In this document: in pieces, positions 17,707-28,268 of the stretch | Layout: each line of letters begins with the position of its first letter | How positions within the stretch are numbered: position 1 is the first letter of the stretch | Assembly: GCA_018223185.1 (NCBI GenBank) | Contig: JAAEYW010000012.1 | Coordinates: 1 to 64,000, forward strand | Direction: 5' to 3' | Source: Oceanospirillales bacterium | GTDB lineage: Bacteria > Pseudomonadota > Gammaproteobacteria > Pseudomonadales > Balneatricaceae | Length of the DNA: 64,000 nucleotides | Made by a program: the position numbers and the translations under genes | Notes under the pieces: model-generated | Told to the model about the DNA's origin: nothing | The model's database searches: none | Seen by the model: the letters and a program-made list of their open reading frames with translations, nothing else

Positions 17707-17808
17707 CTCTATGAGTATCAAGGCGCTGCTGTCGGCACTTAAGCGCCATCTCATAAATTAAAAAGAGACATAACCGAAGCTATATCCCATTACTGGTCTC
17801 TGCAGTGC

Positions 17809-18420
17809 TTAGAATGGAACTGACAACTTCAACTGAACAGAATCAGAGAGGCCAGAACCTATCGATTCAGAACGCTCATAGAAGAATGAAGTTGACGCGC
17901 CGGAATCATGCAGATAGTCCGCACCTACACGCGCTGACCAGTTAGACACCGCTTCCTTATCAATGGTTAGACGATAATTAGTGCTATCTCCTACATAGTG
18001 CATATCCGCATTTGAGCTAGGGGATATATCGTAGGCGTATTCCAATCGCGTGAACGGTGTCAATTTTCCGTTAGCGACTTCTGTGTCGTAGCTTGCATCC
18101 ACACCCAGCTTGATCATCGCCTGCTTAACTTTCTGACTATCATAAGCCAGTGCCAGATACCGGCCTCAGAGTAAATATCGAGGTCGATATAAGCCGCTTC
18201 TAGCTTGGTATATGGCGTAATGGTGGCTGCGCCCTTCTGGATCGGTTCTGAGAGCACCTCAATTGAACCAAAGATTGTTGTAGCATCACGTGAACCTTTA
18301 AGGATCTGCGGATCGTTCTGTGTTCCATCTATTCGGGTTGAACTGATATTCATACGACCTACACCCAGAATAAACCCCATCGGTGGCAAGGCTTCGGTAT
18401 TTACGCCCGCATAATACCGA
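17809..18420 (-). pseudogene. autotransporter beta-barrel domain, truncated and frameshifted
   Basis: Two overlapping frames (18389-18114 and 18117-17809) together encode the end of an autotransporter-type barrel: PMGFILGVGRMNISSTRIDG, ITPYTKLEAAYIDLDIYSEAG, then after a one-base shift LALAYDSQKVKQAMIKLGVD, LTPFTRLEYAYDIS and a terminal VQLKLSVPF. The N-terminal passenger is absent and homology stops near 18420. It is a non-functional fragment. Confidence 0.75.
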
Positions 18421-18953
18421 GAAGATAGGCGCCTGATATTTCCCCAGGTAATTTACTTGTTTGTACCGGGCATCAGTCTAATAGGGCATAATTTTCTTAT
18501 CCAAGTTGAGTCAAACCCTGCGGGAATCTTTTAAAATATAGATTCGCTTTTGATATTTGGACAATGGTAGCGCCAATAGTGCGTATGTATGGTTTACAGT
18601 AGGATCGAACACAGCGAACCGTTCACACCGTTGAAAATTTTAGAATCGTGCATAACTTCTGTAATATTACTACAGAGCAAATTGACAAACTGGCCAACTT
18701 TACAAAACAAAGGTTTTTACACTGTTTCTGTTCAAAAGATCAAATAGTAGCCAAACCTCAGAGTATTCAACTGAGGATCAGGGATAAAGCGTCTGCTTTT
18801 TCGTATATTTAAAAGCCTCTTAAAGGCTCCTTTGGGTCGGTAACGCCAGTTAGCCCCTTAGCCGCCATCGACACGGAGCAGTTATTATGGAAACTGTTAG
18901 ATGAACACGCCAGGCGATGCTACATTGATAATTCTCCATTGGAGTCCAGATGA
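18421..18953. other. intergenic region, no gene seen
   Basis: 533 bases with frequent stops in all frames. TTAAAAGCCTCTTAAAGGCTCCTTT near 18808-18832 holds a small hairpin (AGCCTCTTAAAGGCT). The promoter of the following GGDEF-EAL gene should lie near the right end; GGAGTCC precedes its ATG. Confidence 0.5.
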
Positions 18954-21900
18954 ATGTATACGCTCTCCAGAACCACTCTACACTATTGCCTAGTTATTGC
19001 TTTACTCGGCTGGCCGAAAGCTCAAGCGGACAATGTTGTTTTTGTTACCGACGAGATCTCTGGGCCTTGGCAAGCGATTGTCGACACTGAAATACTTAAA
19101 ATTACTGGCGACGTTTCAAGTGGAGTAAGACTCTACCGTGAAGATCTTTCTTTTGTCAGCGCAACAGAGGCCTTTGACACGGCGCGCTGGGTCTCTGCAT
19201 TCAACCAACGGTACAAAAACTTAGATATTGATCGCGTTATCGGTACGGGCGCGTTTACAACCAGCTTGTTGAAGAGTCACGCAGATGAAATTTTGCCCGA
19301 GGTTAGTAAATATCTTGTATCGGATACAGAGGTCGCATTGATCAATGTCGAGCAGAATAGATCGGAAACGCTCTCTAAACGGGACATCGTCACTCCCATA
19401 CCGGGGCTAGCAAAATCGCTGTTCCCCGGCACTAGCAAAATTATCTTAATCTCTACTTTTGGAGACCGTTTCGATTGGATGTCCCTCTTAGACAATTCTG
19501 ATTTGAGTATCTCAGTGGAGCTGTGGGATCAGAGAATGTCTTTTGACGAGGTGTTAGCAGCATCCGAGATGCTACGGGAAGACACGATCCTTTTCTACGC
19601 AGGGATGTTTGTAGACTCGAACGGCGAGAATCGAACTCCAGCCAGTTTTGCTGAACAGCTGTCTGATAAAACTAGCAGGCCCATATTTATTAGTTATGCG
19701 ACTTTCCTGGACAAGGGTACTTTAGGCGGTTTGGTAATTGATCCAGTAAATACTGGGCAAGTAGTCGGAGCTTTAGCTCTAGGTGACTACAGCACAGACT
19801 TGAGTCCGGTTTCCCTTACATTCGATTACCGTGTTATGGATCGTTTTGGAATAGATTTAAAGTCTCTGCCGAGTGAAGCCAAGGTCATAAATCGTCCAAT
19901 AGCTTTTATGCAAGATACTGAGCGTCAACGAAATTTCGCTCTCGGGTTTATTACTGTGTTGGGCGTGATTGTTGCGATGCTTGGTTCCGCATATGCCTCG
20001 AGGGCCCGTGCCTTGAAAAAGATCCGCGCAGCAGACAAACGAGCTGAAAAGGCGCGTAAGGAAACAGAGACGTATGCTGCGAGATTTAGCTCGCTATTTG
20101 ATCAGGCACAGGTAGGATTCGTTCTAGTCGACGAGCTTAGTATCATGGTCGACGTTAACCAAGCTCTAGAAAACATACTAGCAATGTCAGCTGATACAGA
20201 ACCCAAGGGGCAAGTGTTTGCTTACTTTAATGCCATCGAAGCCGAGCCTTTGTACCTGAGTTGGTGGCAAACTGGGTGTGAGAAGCCGCTCAAACTGAAA
20301 ATACAGGAGGCACCGGAGCGCTGGGTACAGATAAAACGCGTGCCACTCAATGATCCAGAGACACCCTATCTTCTTGCATTCGACGATATCACGTTTGAAC
20401 ACATTCAAGCCCGTTCCTTGGAGGATTCCGCCTTCAAAGACCCCCTAACGGGGTTGCCTAATCGTCGCCTTCTGTCAGATCGATTAGAACAGCTAATGAA
20501 CCGGTGTGCGCGGTCAGGCGAGCGTATACAAGTGTTATTTATCGATCTAGACGGCTTTAAAGCGATTAACGACCAGCATGGTCACCAGTTTGGTGACCAA
20601 GTCCTCAAGCATGTTGCTCGACAGCTCACCACGTCTGTGCGTGAGTGGGATACCGTGGCTCGACTTGGCGGTGATGAGTTTGTCGTTATTTTGGATAAGA
20701 TTGACGGGCTGGAGGACGCCAGTTTAATTTATAGACGAATCATCGATGCTATCGAAGCCGAATACACACTTGACTCATTCAAGCTCACAGTGGGCTGTAG
20801 CATCGGGATTGCAGAATATCCGCAAAAAACGGACATAAACGCTGCTCAGTTGGTTCGACAAGCCGATCGCGCGATGTATGACGCGAAATTACAAGGACGA
20901 GGTGGATATCAATTTGCAGATCCGGATCATGATGATCTGCTTTCAGCGCAAGCAAAACTGATTTATGAGTTCGATTATGCTATCGAACACTCACAATTAG
21001 AGCTTTATTACCAACCGAAAATAAACCTGAGCGACTGGTCGCTAGAGGGCTACGAAGCGCTGATCCGATGGAGGCATCCAGAAAGAGGTTTGTTGACACC
21101 CGGGAATTTTCTTCCTCATTTGGAAAATACTGTAATCATTGAGAAGCTCGGGCGGTGGGTAGCTGAATCCGCGGTTGCGTATCTAGATCTAAGTGCCAAG
21201 CAGGGCCGAAGGGAAACAGTCAGCATTAATGTGACTGGTCGAAACATCATGGATGACTCATTCCTTCAGCTAGTTGAGCGTTTGTTCGAGTCCCACCCAA
21301 CGGTGGCGCCAAGTCAATTAGAGTTCGAAATACTGGAAACTTCGGAGTTGGGGAATGACGTTGGTCTGTCCGACCGATTAAGTCGTTTCGAAGAGTTAGG
21401 CATACGTTTCTCTCTGGATGATTTCGGTACCGCCTTTTCGTCGCTGTCCTACATCAAACGCCTTCCCGTCGAGGCGTTGAAAATTGACCTTAGCTTTGTT
21501 CGCGATATGTTCCGCGACCCGAATGATCTCGGTGTTATTAGCGGTATACTAAGTTTAGCTAAAGCTTTCCAGTTTTCTACGGTGGCAGAAGGGGTTGAAA
21601 CCGACCAACAACTTCTCTTGCTCCAACTCCTAGGCTGTACATCTGCTCAGGGCTATCTCATCGCAAAACCGATGCCAGTTGATCAGCTAGACTACTGGTA
21701 TTCGAATTTTAAGGAACGTATGTCCGGATTACCGGAGTGTATTTTAAGTCAGGATGAACGAAGCCTCTTAGTTGCAATTGTTCAGCATCAGATCTGGGTA
21801 TCCAAGCTCGGTGAGAATCCAAACTCAGTTGATTTAGGTGGCCAGTCCTATCAACAACATCATCGACATTTGGAACATTGGTTGACTGACGAACACAATA

Positions 21901-22145
21901 AGTCAAACCGCAGTAAAGTGATGTTGGTTCGCTTGCAATCTCGATACAGCCAATTCCGCTCTCACTGCACTGGAATTGAAAAGTCCCCGCTAAACGGTAA
22001 CGTTCAAGACTTTGATGTGCTCAAGGAGGCCAGTATGAAACTTAGGTCCCTAGTCGCAGAAGCCTTGGAATCACAAAATGACTCACCCGGATTTAGAACT
22101 AAGCTAGCTCCTTGCCCCATCAGAACCATATTATTGTGCGACTGA
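18954..22145 (+). CDS. membrane GGDEF-EAL protein with periplasmic sensor, PAS and C-terminal CZB-like domain
   Basis: 1063 residues. Signal peptide (1-25), then a periplasmic domain like ABC_sub_bind ligand-binding folds (about 26-320), a membrane helix (about 325-346), a PAS-like segment (about 375-480), a GGDEF domain with intact RLGGDEF (572-576) and an EAL domain with YEALIRW (EAL 701-703), DFGTAFSSLSY and KIDLSFV. It could make or degrade cyclic di-GMP. The last 140 residues contain HQIWVSKL, HRHLEHWL and QFRSHC, spaced like the chemoreceptor zinc-binding (CZB) domain but without its full ligand set. It sits alone in the accessory region. Confidence 0.9.
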   Translation: MYTLSRTTLHYCLVIALLGWPKAQADNVVFVTDEISGPWQAIVDTEILKITGDVSSGVRLYREDLSFVSATEAFDTARWVSAFNQRYKNLDIDRVIGTGAFTTSLLKSHADEILPEVSKYLVSDTEVALINVEQNRSETLSKRDIVTPIPGLAKSLFPGTSKIILISTFGDRFDWMSLLDNSDLSISVELWDQRMSFDEVLAASEMLREDTILFYAGMFVDSNGENRTPASFAEQLSDKTSRPIFISYATFLDKGTLGGLVIDPVNTGQVVGALALGDYSTDLSPVSLTFDYRVMDRFGIDLKSLPSEAKVINRPIAFMQDTERQRNFALGFITVLGVIVAMLGSAYASRARALKKIRAADKRAEKARKETETYAARFSSLFDQAQVGFVLVDELSIMVDVNQALENILAMSADTEPKGQVFAYFNAIEAEPLYLSWWQTGCEKPLKLKIQEAPERWVQIKRVPLNDPETPYLLAFDDITFEHIQARSLEDSAFKDPLTGLPNRRLLSDRLEQLMNRCARSGERIQVLFIDLDGFKAINDQHGHQFGDQVLKHVARQLTTSVREWDTVARLGGDEFVVILDKIDGLEDASLIYRRIIDAIEAEYTLDSFKLTVGCSIGIAEYPQKTDINAAQLVRQADRAMYDAKLQGRGGYQFADPDHDDLLSAQAKLIYEFDYAIEHSQLELYYQPKINLSDWSLEGYEALIRWRHPERGLLTPGNFLPHLENTVIIEKLGRWVAESAVAYLDLSAKQGRRETVSINVTGRNIMDDSFLQLVERLFESHPTVAPSQLEFEILETSELGNDVGLSDRLSRFEELGIRFSLDDFGTAFSSLSYIKRLPVEALKIDLSFVRDMFRDPNDLGVISGILSLAKAFQFSTVAEGVETDQQLLLLQLLGCTSAQGYLIAKPMPVDQLDYWYSNFKERMSGLPECILSQDERSLLVAIVQHQIWVSKLGENPNSVDLGGQSYQQHHRHLEHWLTDEHNKSNRSKVMLVRLQSRYSQFRSHCTGIEKSPLNGNVQDFDVLKEASMKLRSLVAEALESQNDSPGFRTKLAPCPIRTILLCD

Positions 22146-22463
22146 GCTCAGCCTGATCGTATGAGAGATGTGAACTATCTGCGTAGATTACTGGTAGGGG
22201 TAACAACTTGCTGGTCTTAGATGCAGTTAGCCGCCGAAAAATATGTCCGTTTTACCGTTTTATTAGGAATCACTAACAGAACGGTTTGGGTCGGTATCAC
22301 ACGTTCAGTGAGACTTCGGTAGTCAGCACATATGAGCCATTTAGTTCAAAGGATGCTTTCTCGCACACATATGGCGATTCACATGGGGCATAGCTGCGAA
22401 TTGTGTAAATGCCTTGCCCCAGTCGACAATGCTTACCCAAGCTTTCAAGGTGATCTTATGCGC
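22146..22463. other. intergenic region, no gene seen
   Basis: 318 bases without a supported gene. A short open frame at 22332-22538 runs into the next gene on the opposite strand and has no ribosome site. Confidence 0.5.
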
Positions 22464-22907
22464 TTACTTCGGCGAGTAACGACTCACTTTATCGAAGTAA
22501 TATATTGCCTTCCACACCATTACTGCGAAAAGAATTAAATCCCCTAACACTAATCCTACAATATCTAGCCACACCTGTGGGAATACATCGATGTTCGTAA
22601 CTAATGTGTAGATGATTGAGATAGGCAAACCTATCAAGCTTCCAATCACCATGAAGCCCCAAAAGCTTTCAAGAAACTGAGCGCTATGAGATGGCCCTTT
22701 CTGGGCTTGGGAAGTCTGATTAGTATTACTTGAGAATGAACGCTCAACTATACCTGTTAGCAAGAAGCAGGTCGTTACGATTATTCCCAATGTAATGAAG
22801 TTTAGAATCCATACCGCTAACTTTAAGTGGCCTTTGAAGAAAGCAATAACTATGAAGATTTGATATGCCCAGACTAATCTCAAAAAGTAATGCTCTATAT
22901 TCTCCAT
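22464..22907 (-). CDS. four-helix membrane protein, function unknown
   Basis: 147 residues with about four hydrophobic segments (near 10-24, 29-52, 83-104 and 110-135), separated by a polar loop rich in S, N and Q. No family recognised. It is AT-rich and is flanked by a decayed IS3 copy, so it is probably acquired. Confidence 0.5.
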   Translation of the reverse strand: MENIEHYFLRLVWAYQIFIVIAFFKGHLKLAVWILNFITLGIIVTTCFLLTGIVERSFSSNTNQTSQAQKGPSHSAQFLESFWGFMVIGSLIGLPISIIYTLVTNIDVFPQVWLDIVGLVLGDLILFAVMVWKAIYYFDKVSRYSPK

Positions 22908-23114
22908 AGATCTTCGTCCATTATGTTACCTACCGCATCGAACTTTTTTACAATACATCCCGTATTTAGATTACAAGAAAACTCCAATTATTAATCTTAG
23001 TAGTTTTCGGGAGGATTACAGTAACAATATCCTTGCAAACTCTTGTAGTGGCACTCTGATTTTGGCCACCTGATTCTGGGTGATATGATCACCCTCAACA
23101 CTACAGGTGAGCTA

Positions 23115-23399
23115 ATGAACAACCGATCCAGACCAAATTACAGTCTCGAATTCAAACTTGAAGTCGCAGAACTCGTTATCGACCACGGGTACACAGTCAA
23201 GGCAGCTTGTGACGCCATGAACGTCAGTAAATCCTCTGTTGAGAATTGGGTCAGGCAGTTACGCAAAGAGCGTGATGGATAGACACCAAAGCGATCAATG
23301 CCGCTGACTGCTGAACAGCGTCGGATCAAGGAGCTAGAGAATAGGATTAAGCGACTGGAGACGGAGAAAGAGATCCTAAAAAAGGGTATGGCTCTCTTG

Positions 23400-23429
<30 letters not shown>
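23115..23429 (+). pseudogene. IS3-family OrfA with in-frame TAG
   Basis: The frame from ATG 23115 gives an HTH-8 type protein: RPNYSLEFKLEVAELVIDHG, then YTVKAACDAMNVSKSSVENW. It is interrupted by TAG at 23280-23282, then resumes as TPKRSMPLTAEQRRIKELEN and the leucine-zipper stretch RIKRLETEKEILKKGMALLM. A single CAG-to-TAG change is the simplest cause. Confidence 0.85.
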
Positions 23430-24295
<866 letters not shown>

Positions 24296-24421
24296 CCACT
24301 ACAATACATCCTTTATCCATCATTGGATATAAATGTACCTTACAAGGTAGCAAAGCTTTCAAGCTCCAGAAGCTTGAATGGACTCAATAATAAATTGTTA
24401 TGCTCACTGGAAGTCTTGCAT

Positions 24422-24628
24422 ATGAAACAAACAGGGAAAGTTAAGCTACTACCGGGGGCTTTAGTACCTAATCAACGAGGACTTTGGTACACACACCTAG
24501 AAAAGCTAAATGAAGCTATTTTAGGCATTGAACAAATGAAAAGTGCTGAAGATAGAATTAGTTACGAATCTGGCTGGGTATGCCGGAACATTTTACGAAA
24601 ATGCCCGGGACAAAACACTAACGAATGA
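24422..24628 (+). CDS. small hypothetical protein
   Basis: 68 residues from the ATG at 24422 (MKQTGKVKLLPGALVPNQRG). An in-frame upstream ATG at 24323 would add 33 residues of poor quality. Basic, soluble, no domain recognised. It stands between the IS3 copy and the LysR gene and may be a remnant. Confidence 0.35.
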   Translation: MKQTGKVKLLPGALVPNQRGLWYTHLEKLNEAILGIEQMKSAEDRISYESGWVCRNILRKCPGQNTNE

Positions 24629-24732
24629 AGGAATGATCTTATCCCCTCACCGAGCGGATTAAGCTGTAGCAAGGCTTAATCATATCGTCACCAAGATTTA
24701 AGGTGAAACATGATGTTCCTACTATAACTCTC

Positions 24733-24933
24733 CTAGAAACTTAACGCCGCATCCTGCGAAAATTTGCGAGCGCCAGCGAGTAAATTCCGTAGCAGCGCCT
24801 GGTTATGGCTCTTCATCTTCTTTCCTTCATACTCATTTCGCCAATCAGGCTCAACTTCACCAAAGTCTGCATAGCCAATAGTGCCTAACAGACTAATCCC
24901 TATCAGGTTTTGTCTAATTAAGTATTTCAACAT
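24733..24933 (-). CDS. small protein coupled to LysR gene, unknown function
   Basis: 66 residues. The ATG lies inside the last codons of the LysR gene (20-base overlap) and is preceded by GGGAGATAA, a good ribosome site, which suggests real translation. The N-terminus MLKYLIRQNLIGISLLGTIG is signal-peptide-like, followed by a charged body (GEVEPDWRNEYEGKKMKSHN). No family recognised. Confidence 0.4.
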   Translation of the reverse strand: MLKYLIRQNLIGISLLGTIGYADFGEVEPDWRNEYEGKKMKSHNQALLRNLLAGARKFSQDAALSF

Positions 24934-25846
24934 TATACTTATCTCCCAGATTCGATGTTAACGATGCCAGATCTTTTACTAGCTCCATTACGGTTTTACA
25001 TGCAAGTGTCAGCGAACCATGGGGAGACATCGCCAGTGCAATATATCGGCTAATTTCTGGCTCAATAATTTTCACAGCCTTCACATTATGTGCACTCTCG
25101 GCAGCGTAGCTGGCGTATGGTCCTAAGAGCGCGAAACAATTTCCTTTTTCTACCGCTTCAGCCTGAAGCCCTAGAGAATCGGCTTCTAATATGACATTCA
25201 GGTTGATTTTAAATTCAAGCGCAATCTCATCCAGGCGATCTCTCCAGGTGCTGGGTCTACAGAACGTGGTCAGAGGTATGCCATCTAAAGCGCAAAGCGG
25301 TAACTCGTTATTGAATAGTAATGGTTCATCTTTATGACCTACTAAATAGGTGGAGGTGTTTAGCAAATAGATATCGCCATTTTTCGGGGATGGACTTTGC
25401 CGGTAGAGTATAGCTAAATCAACTTTGCCCTCTTCAAGCCAGGTTTCAAGTTGTGCTCCTTGCCCCTCTCTCACCGCCAGCTGAATCAATGGATATTTTT
25501 TTCTGAGTATGAAAAACAAGTTGCTTATCCATGGGTGTGATGTCGAAGGCAGAATGCCAATACTCACTTTTCCAATGGGCTGGCCAGATGTCTCCCGTAT
25601 ATCATTCTCGAGTTGTTCTGTTAAGAGTATCCAACCACGAATTTTAGGAGTCAGTCGTTTGCCCAAATCGGTTAACTCTACTCCCCGTCCATTTCTTTGG
25701 AATAGTCTTCCACCACACTGCTTCTCTAACTCCTGGATATGCCTGGAAACCTGTGGCTGACTAATATTCCAGAGTAATGCCACCTTGCTGAAGCTTCCTA
25801 GCTCAGCCGCATCAATGAAAACTTTCCAGCTGATGTAATTCATCAC
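24914..25846 (-). CDS. LysR-family transcriptional regulator
   Basis: 310 residues. An N-terminal winged helix-turn-helix (AAELGSFSKVALLWNISQPQ, then VSRHIQELEKQCGGRLFQRN) and a C-terminal substrate-binding domain from about residue 90. It is divergent from the OprD-like porin gene with a 227-base gap, the usual LysR layout. It therefore probably controls the porin and perhaps the TRAP/aldolase genes further on. The inducer is unknown. Confidence 0.93.
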   Translation of the reverse strand: MMNYISWKVFIDAAELGSFSKVALLWNISQPQVSRHIQELEKQCGGRLFQRNGRGVELTDLGKRLTPKIRGWILLTEQLENDIRETSGQPIGKVSIGILPSTSHPWISNLFFILRKKYPLIQLAVREGQGAQLETWLEEGKVDLAILYRQSPSPKNGDIYLLNTSTYLVGHKDEPLLFNNELPLCALDGIPLTTFCRPSTWRDRLDEIALEFKINLNVILEADSLGLQAEAVEKGNCFALLGPYASYAAESAHNVKAVKIIEPEISRYIALAMSPHGSLTLACKTVMELVKDLASLTSNLGDKYNVEILN

Positions 25847-26073
25847 ACCCCTCTTTAAGCTATTCGGCTTATGTATATCTGAAATTCTAAATCAGCCATT
25901 CTTGTATGTGATTGATAATACTATAGTGGGCAAACGTATTGTAATTAATTAGTGACCAATAATTACCGTATGAAAAATAAACCAATAAATTTAAATACTT
26001 AGCTTATTTCGAGTGGTAGTACTACCACTCAGGCTAGAGTCATAAATATAACAAGAACAACTTGGAGTTTTCG

Positions 26074-27348
26074 ATGAAACAAGCTGATAAAACTTTTCTC
26101 GTATTGGCCATCGCTAGTATCTGTAGTTCAAATGTCTCTGCTGATACTTTCAGAGAATCATTAAAGAACGGTACTTTTTCTACGGAAATCAGAAACGTCG
26201 TCGTCCAAAGTTCATATACGGATGCTATCGGTGAAGCAGGCGTCACTAATAACAATAACTCGGGTGGTACTGCCATCTCAATTAAGTATGAAACAGCGCC
26301 CTATAGCGGACTGAAATTTGGTATAGCTGTCCAGCATGGTCAGGATTGGGAGTTACAGGATGAGTCTACAGGCCTTTCTATCGCAGGAGGTGAAGATGAG
26401 CATCGGGTTAGTATTACGTCGACCAGTCTTGAACAGGCGTATATTGATTATGCTTTCAATAAGGAGACCACCAATACCAGCGCCCGACTGGGGCGACAAA
26501 AAATTGTTAGTCCTCTGGTCATGAACAGTGGTGTATTTCCGATGAAAGATACCTTTGATGCAGTCGTTATCACCAACAAAGATTTGCCGGATACTACGCT
26601 TAAACTGATATACATCGATAGTTGGATTATGCGATATGGCGATGCTGCCAGTGCATCTCCGACTCAGAACGACATACACTATGAGAATCCGCTTTACTCC
26701 CTCTATCTGAATAATAACAGCCTCGCAGGTCTTAATATCGAAGGGCAGTGGCTGATTAACGATAATGATTCGAAAGCAGGTGATCCTCCAACTGCTGCTG
26801 TAACGGCCGATGGGTACCAAGCTGGTTTTCTTGGATTAACCTATAAAATTCCTGAGACATCCTGGGTTATCGGCGCTAAAGCGCTAACTGCTGATTATGA
26901 TACGCTATCTGATACAGGTTACTGGGGGGCGAAAGCACAAACAAAACTGGGAGATTACACGGTAAAACTTGCATATACCGAGGTTGAAGATGACCGTAAC
27001 TTCCCCGGTACGCTGGGGCATGTTCCTATGTTCAGAGCGTATCACTCAACAGTTACTAGTGAGATTTTTGCTGGCATGAAAACGACTTCTTTGAGCGTCA
27101 GTTCAAGCTTTGACATTCCTGGATTCAGCTCAGAAGTCACCTATGCGATGTGGAGCCAAAGCGCCGAAGGCATTGCGAATAGCGGTAAGGACTTTGATGG
27201 AGGCTCTGAACTGGCTTTGGATCTGAAGTATAAATTTCAGACGCTCGAAGGACTATCAACACGTGTACAAATATCTCAAATAGATTATGACCAAGCGGGT
27301 GATGATAGTCAGACGTACCTGAGAGCGACACTTAACTATTCATTCTGA
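26074..27348 (+). CDS. OprD-like outer-membrane porin
   Basis: 424 residues from the ATG at 26074; the GGAG at 26064-26067 makes this start better than the in-frame TTG at 26062. Signal peptide ends after SSNVSA. The OprD-type pattern is seen in FGIAVQHGQDWELQ, QAYIDYAFNKETTNTSARLG, RQKIVSPLVMNSG and a terminal aromatic in RATLNYSF. OprD-family channels take up small carboxylates or amino acids; with the TRAP transporter nearby it is likely the outer-membrane step for the same substrate. Confidence 0.82.
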   Translation: MKQADKTFLVLAIASICSSNVSADTFRESLKNGTFSTEIRNVVVQSSYTDAIGEAGVTNNNNSGGTAISIKYETAPYSGLKFGIAVQHGQDWELQDESTGLSIAGGEDEHRVSITSTSLEQAYIDYAFNKETTNTSARLGRQKIVSPLVMNSGVFPMKDTFDAVVITNKDLPDTTLKLIYIDSWIMRYGDAASASPTQNDIHYENPLYSLYLNNNSLAGLNIEGQWLINDNDSKAGDPPTAAVTADGYQAGFLGLTYKIPETSWVIGAKALTADYDTLSDTGYWGAKAQTKLGDYTVKLAYTEVEDDRNFPGTLGHVPMFRAYHSTVTSEIFAGMKTTSLSVSSSFDIPGFSSEVTYAMWSQSAEGIANSGKDFDGGSELALDLKYKFQTLEGLSTRVQISQIDYDQAGDDSQTYLRATLNYSF

Positions 27349-27448
27349 TACTTCGCTATTACCCCCTTCAATAGTAATAGAGCGAGTAGTTAAATAGGTA
27401 AGCCGATAGTTTTTGTGATTTTATTTGCCTGGGTAACACCAGGCAGTT

Positions 27449-27473
27449 GAGAGGGCTTGCCCTCTCTTTTTTT
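27449..27473 (+). terminator. rho-independent terminator of the porin gene
   Basis: An 8-base stem GAGAGGGC/GCCCTCTC with a two-base loop is followed by seven T. A second small hairpin, CCTGG/CCAGG, precedes it. Confidence 0.9.
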
Positions 27474-28268
27474 GTCTACAATAAATCCCCCTCCTGATCG
27501 CCTCCCTGACTCAGATATCAGATGCTCTGGCATTAAGAAGACTGGTCGCACCAGTCTCCCTGAGCATAGCTTCCGGGTCACCGGTTTCCTGAAGATTCAA
27601 TCGGGCAAAAGAGCGTTAAACTTTGCCCTCAGGTTGCATCGGATGGTGCGACTCAAACCCTGCTAAACATCACCCGTTTTCAGCAACCCGGATCATAAGA
27701 AGAGTAAAGTGATACCGTTGCGTTTTACTGCGTAGATTCCCCCTGGAGTATTGCCATCTCAGATTGATGATCTGAATCTTTTCGGTCCCTGTATCTCAAT
27801 GATTACAACGGGGCCGTCCTATGCTCCGGAGTTCCTGCTGGCAGTCATCATCGTTACTTTTTCCAGGCTACCACCGGTACCGAATACCTTAAGTAGATAA
27901 CTACCCGGATAAGACAGACGATGAGCGGCAAGGGTTAACTATAGAATCGCCAGGCCGATACCAAAAGTTGCACGCTGGGGCCACTGAGAAAAAACAGCTA
28001 CGGTGTAAGACCAATGGCTGTTCACAGAAACAGCTCGCCTGTTACGGTAAGTACTGGGATAACCAAAGGGGCTGGATGATATAGGCCCTAAGCTTGAAGA
28101 GCGGGAAAGGTATGACGTATAACACTGCCAGAGATGTGCTCCAGCGGGGGCAGTAGCGTGGCGGTGGAGCATAACAGCCAGAGAGGGTAGAGGAGAGTTA
28201 CTTAATAAATCAGGTGAAAGAAAAGGATGGTGAACGGTGCGTAACACCACCCTTTTGAAAAAGACGCG
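27474..28268. other. long gene-poor stretch between porin and TRAP permease
   Basis: About 800 bases with no supported gene. The longest frame (28250-27939, minus) codes a 103-residue basic, S/R/H-rich sequence with no recognisable domain and no good ribosome site. Other minus-strand pieces (for example NTPGGIYAVKRNG near 27735) look protein-like but are broken by stops. It may be the scar of one or more lost genes. Confidence 0.5.

Noticed and set aside
16138-22338. Shared word CACATATGAGCC at 16138 and 22327
   Set aside because: A single 12-base match with no extension on either side; could be chance.
27939-28250. 103-codon minus-strand frame
   Set aside because: No ribosome site, low-complexity S/R/H composition and no family resemblance; described only as part of the gene-poor stretch.
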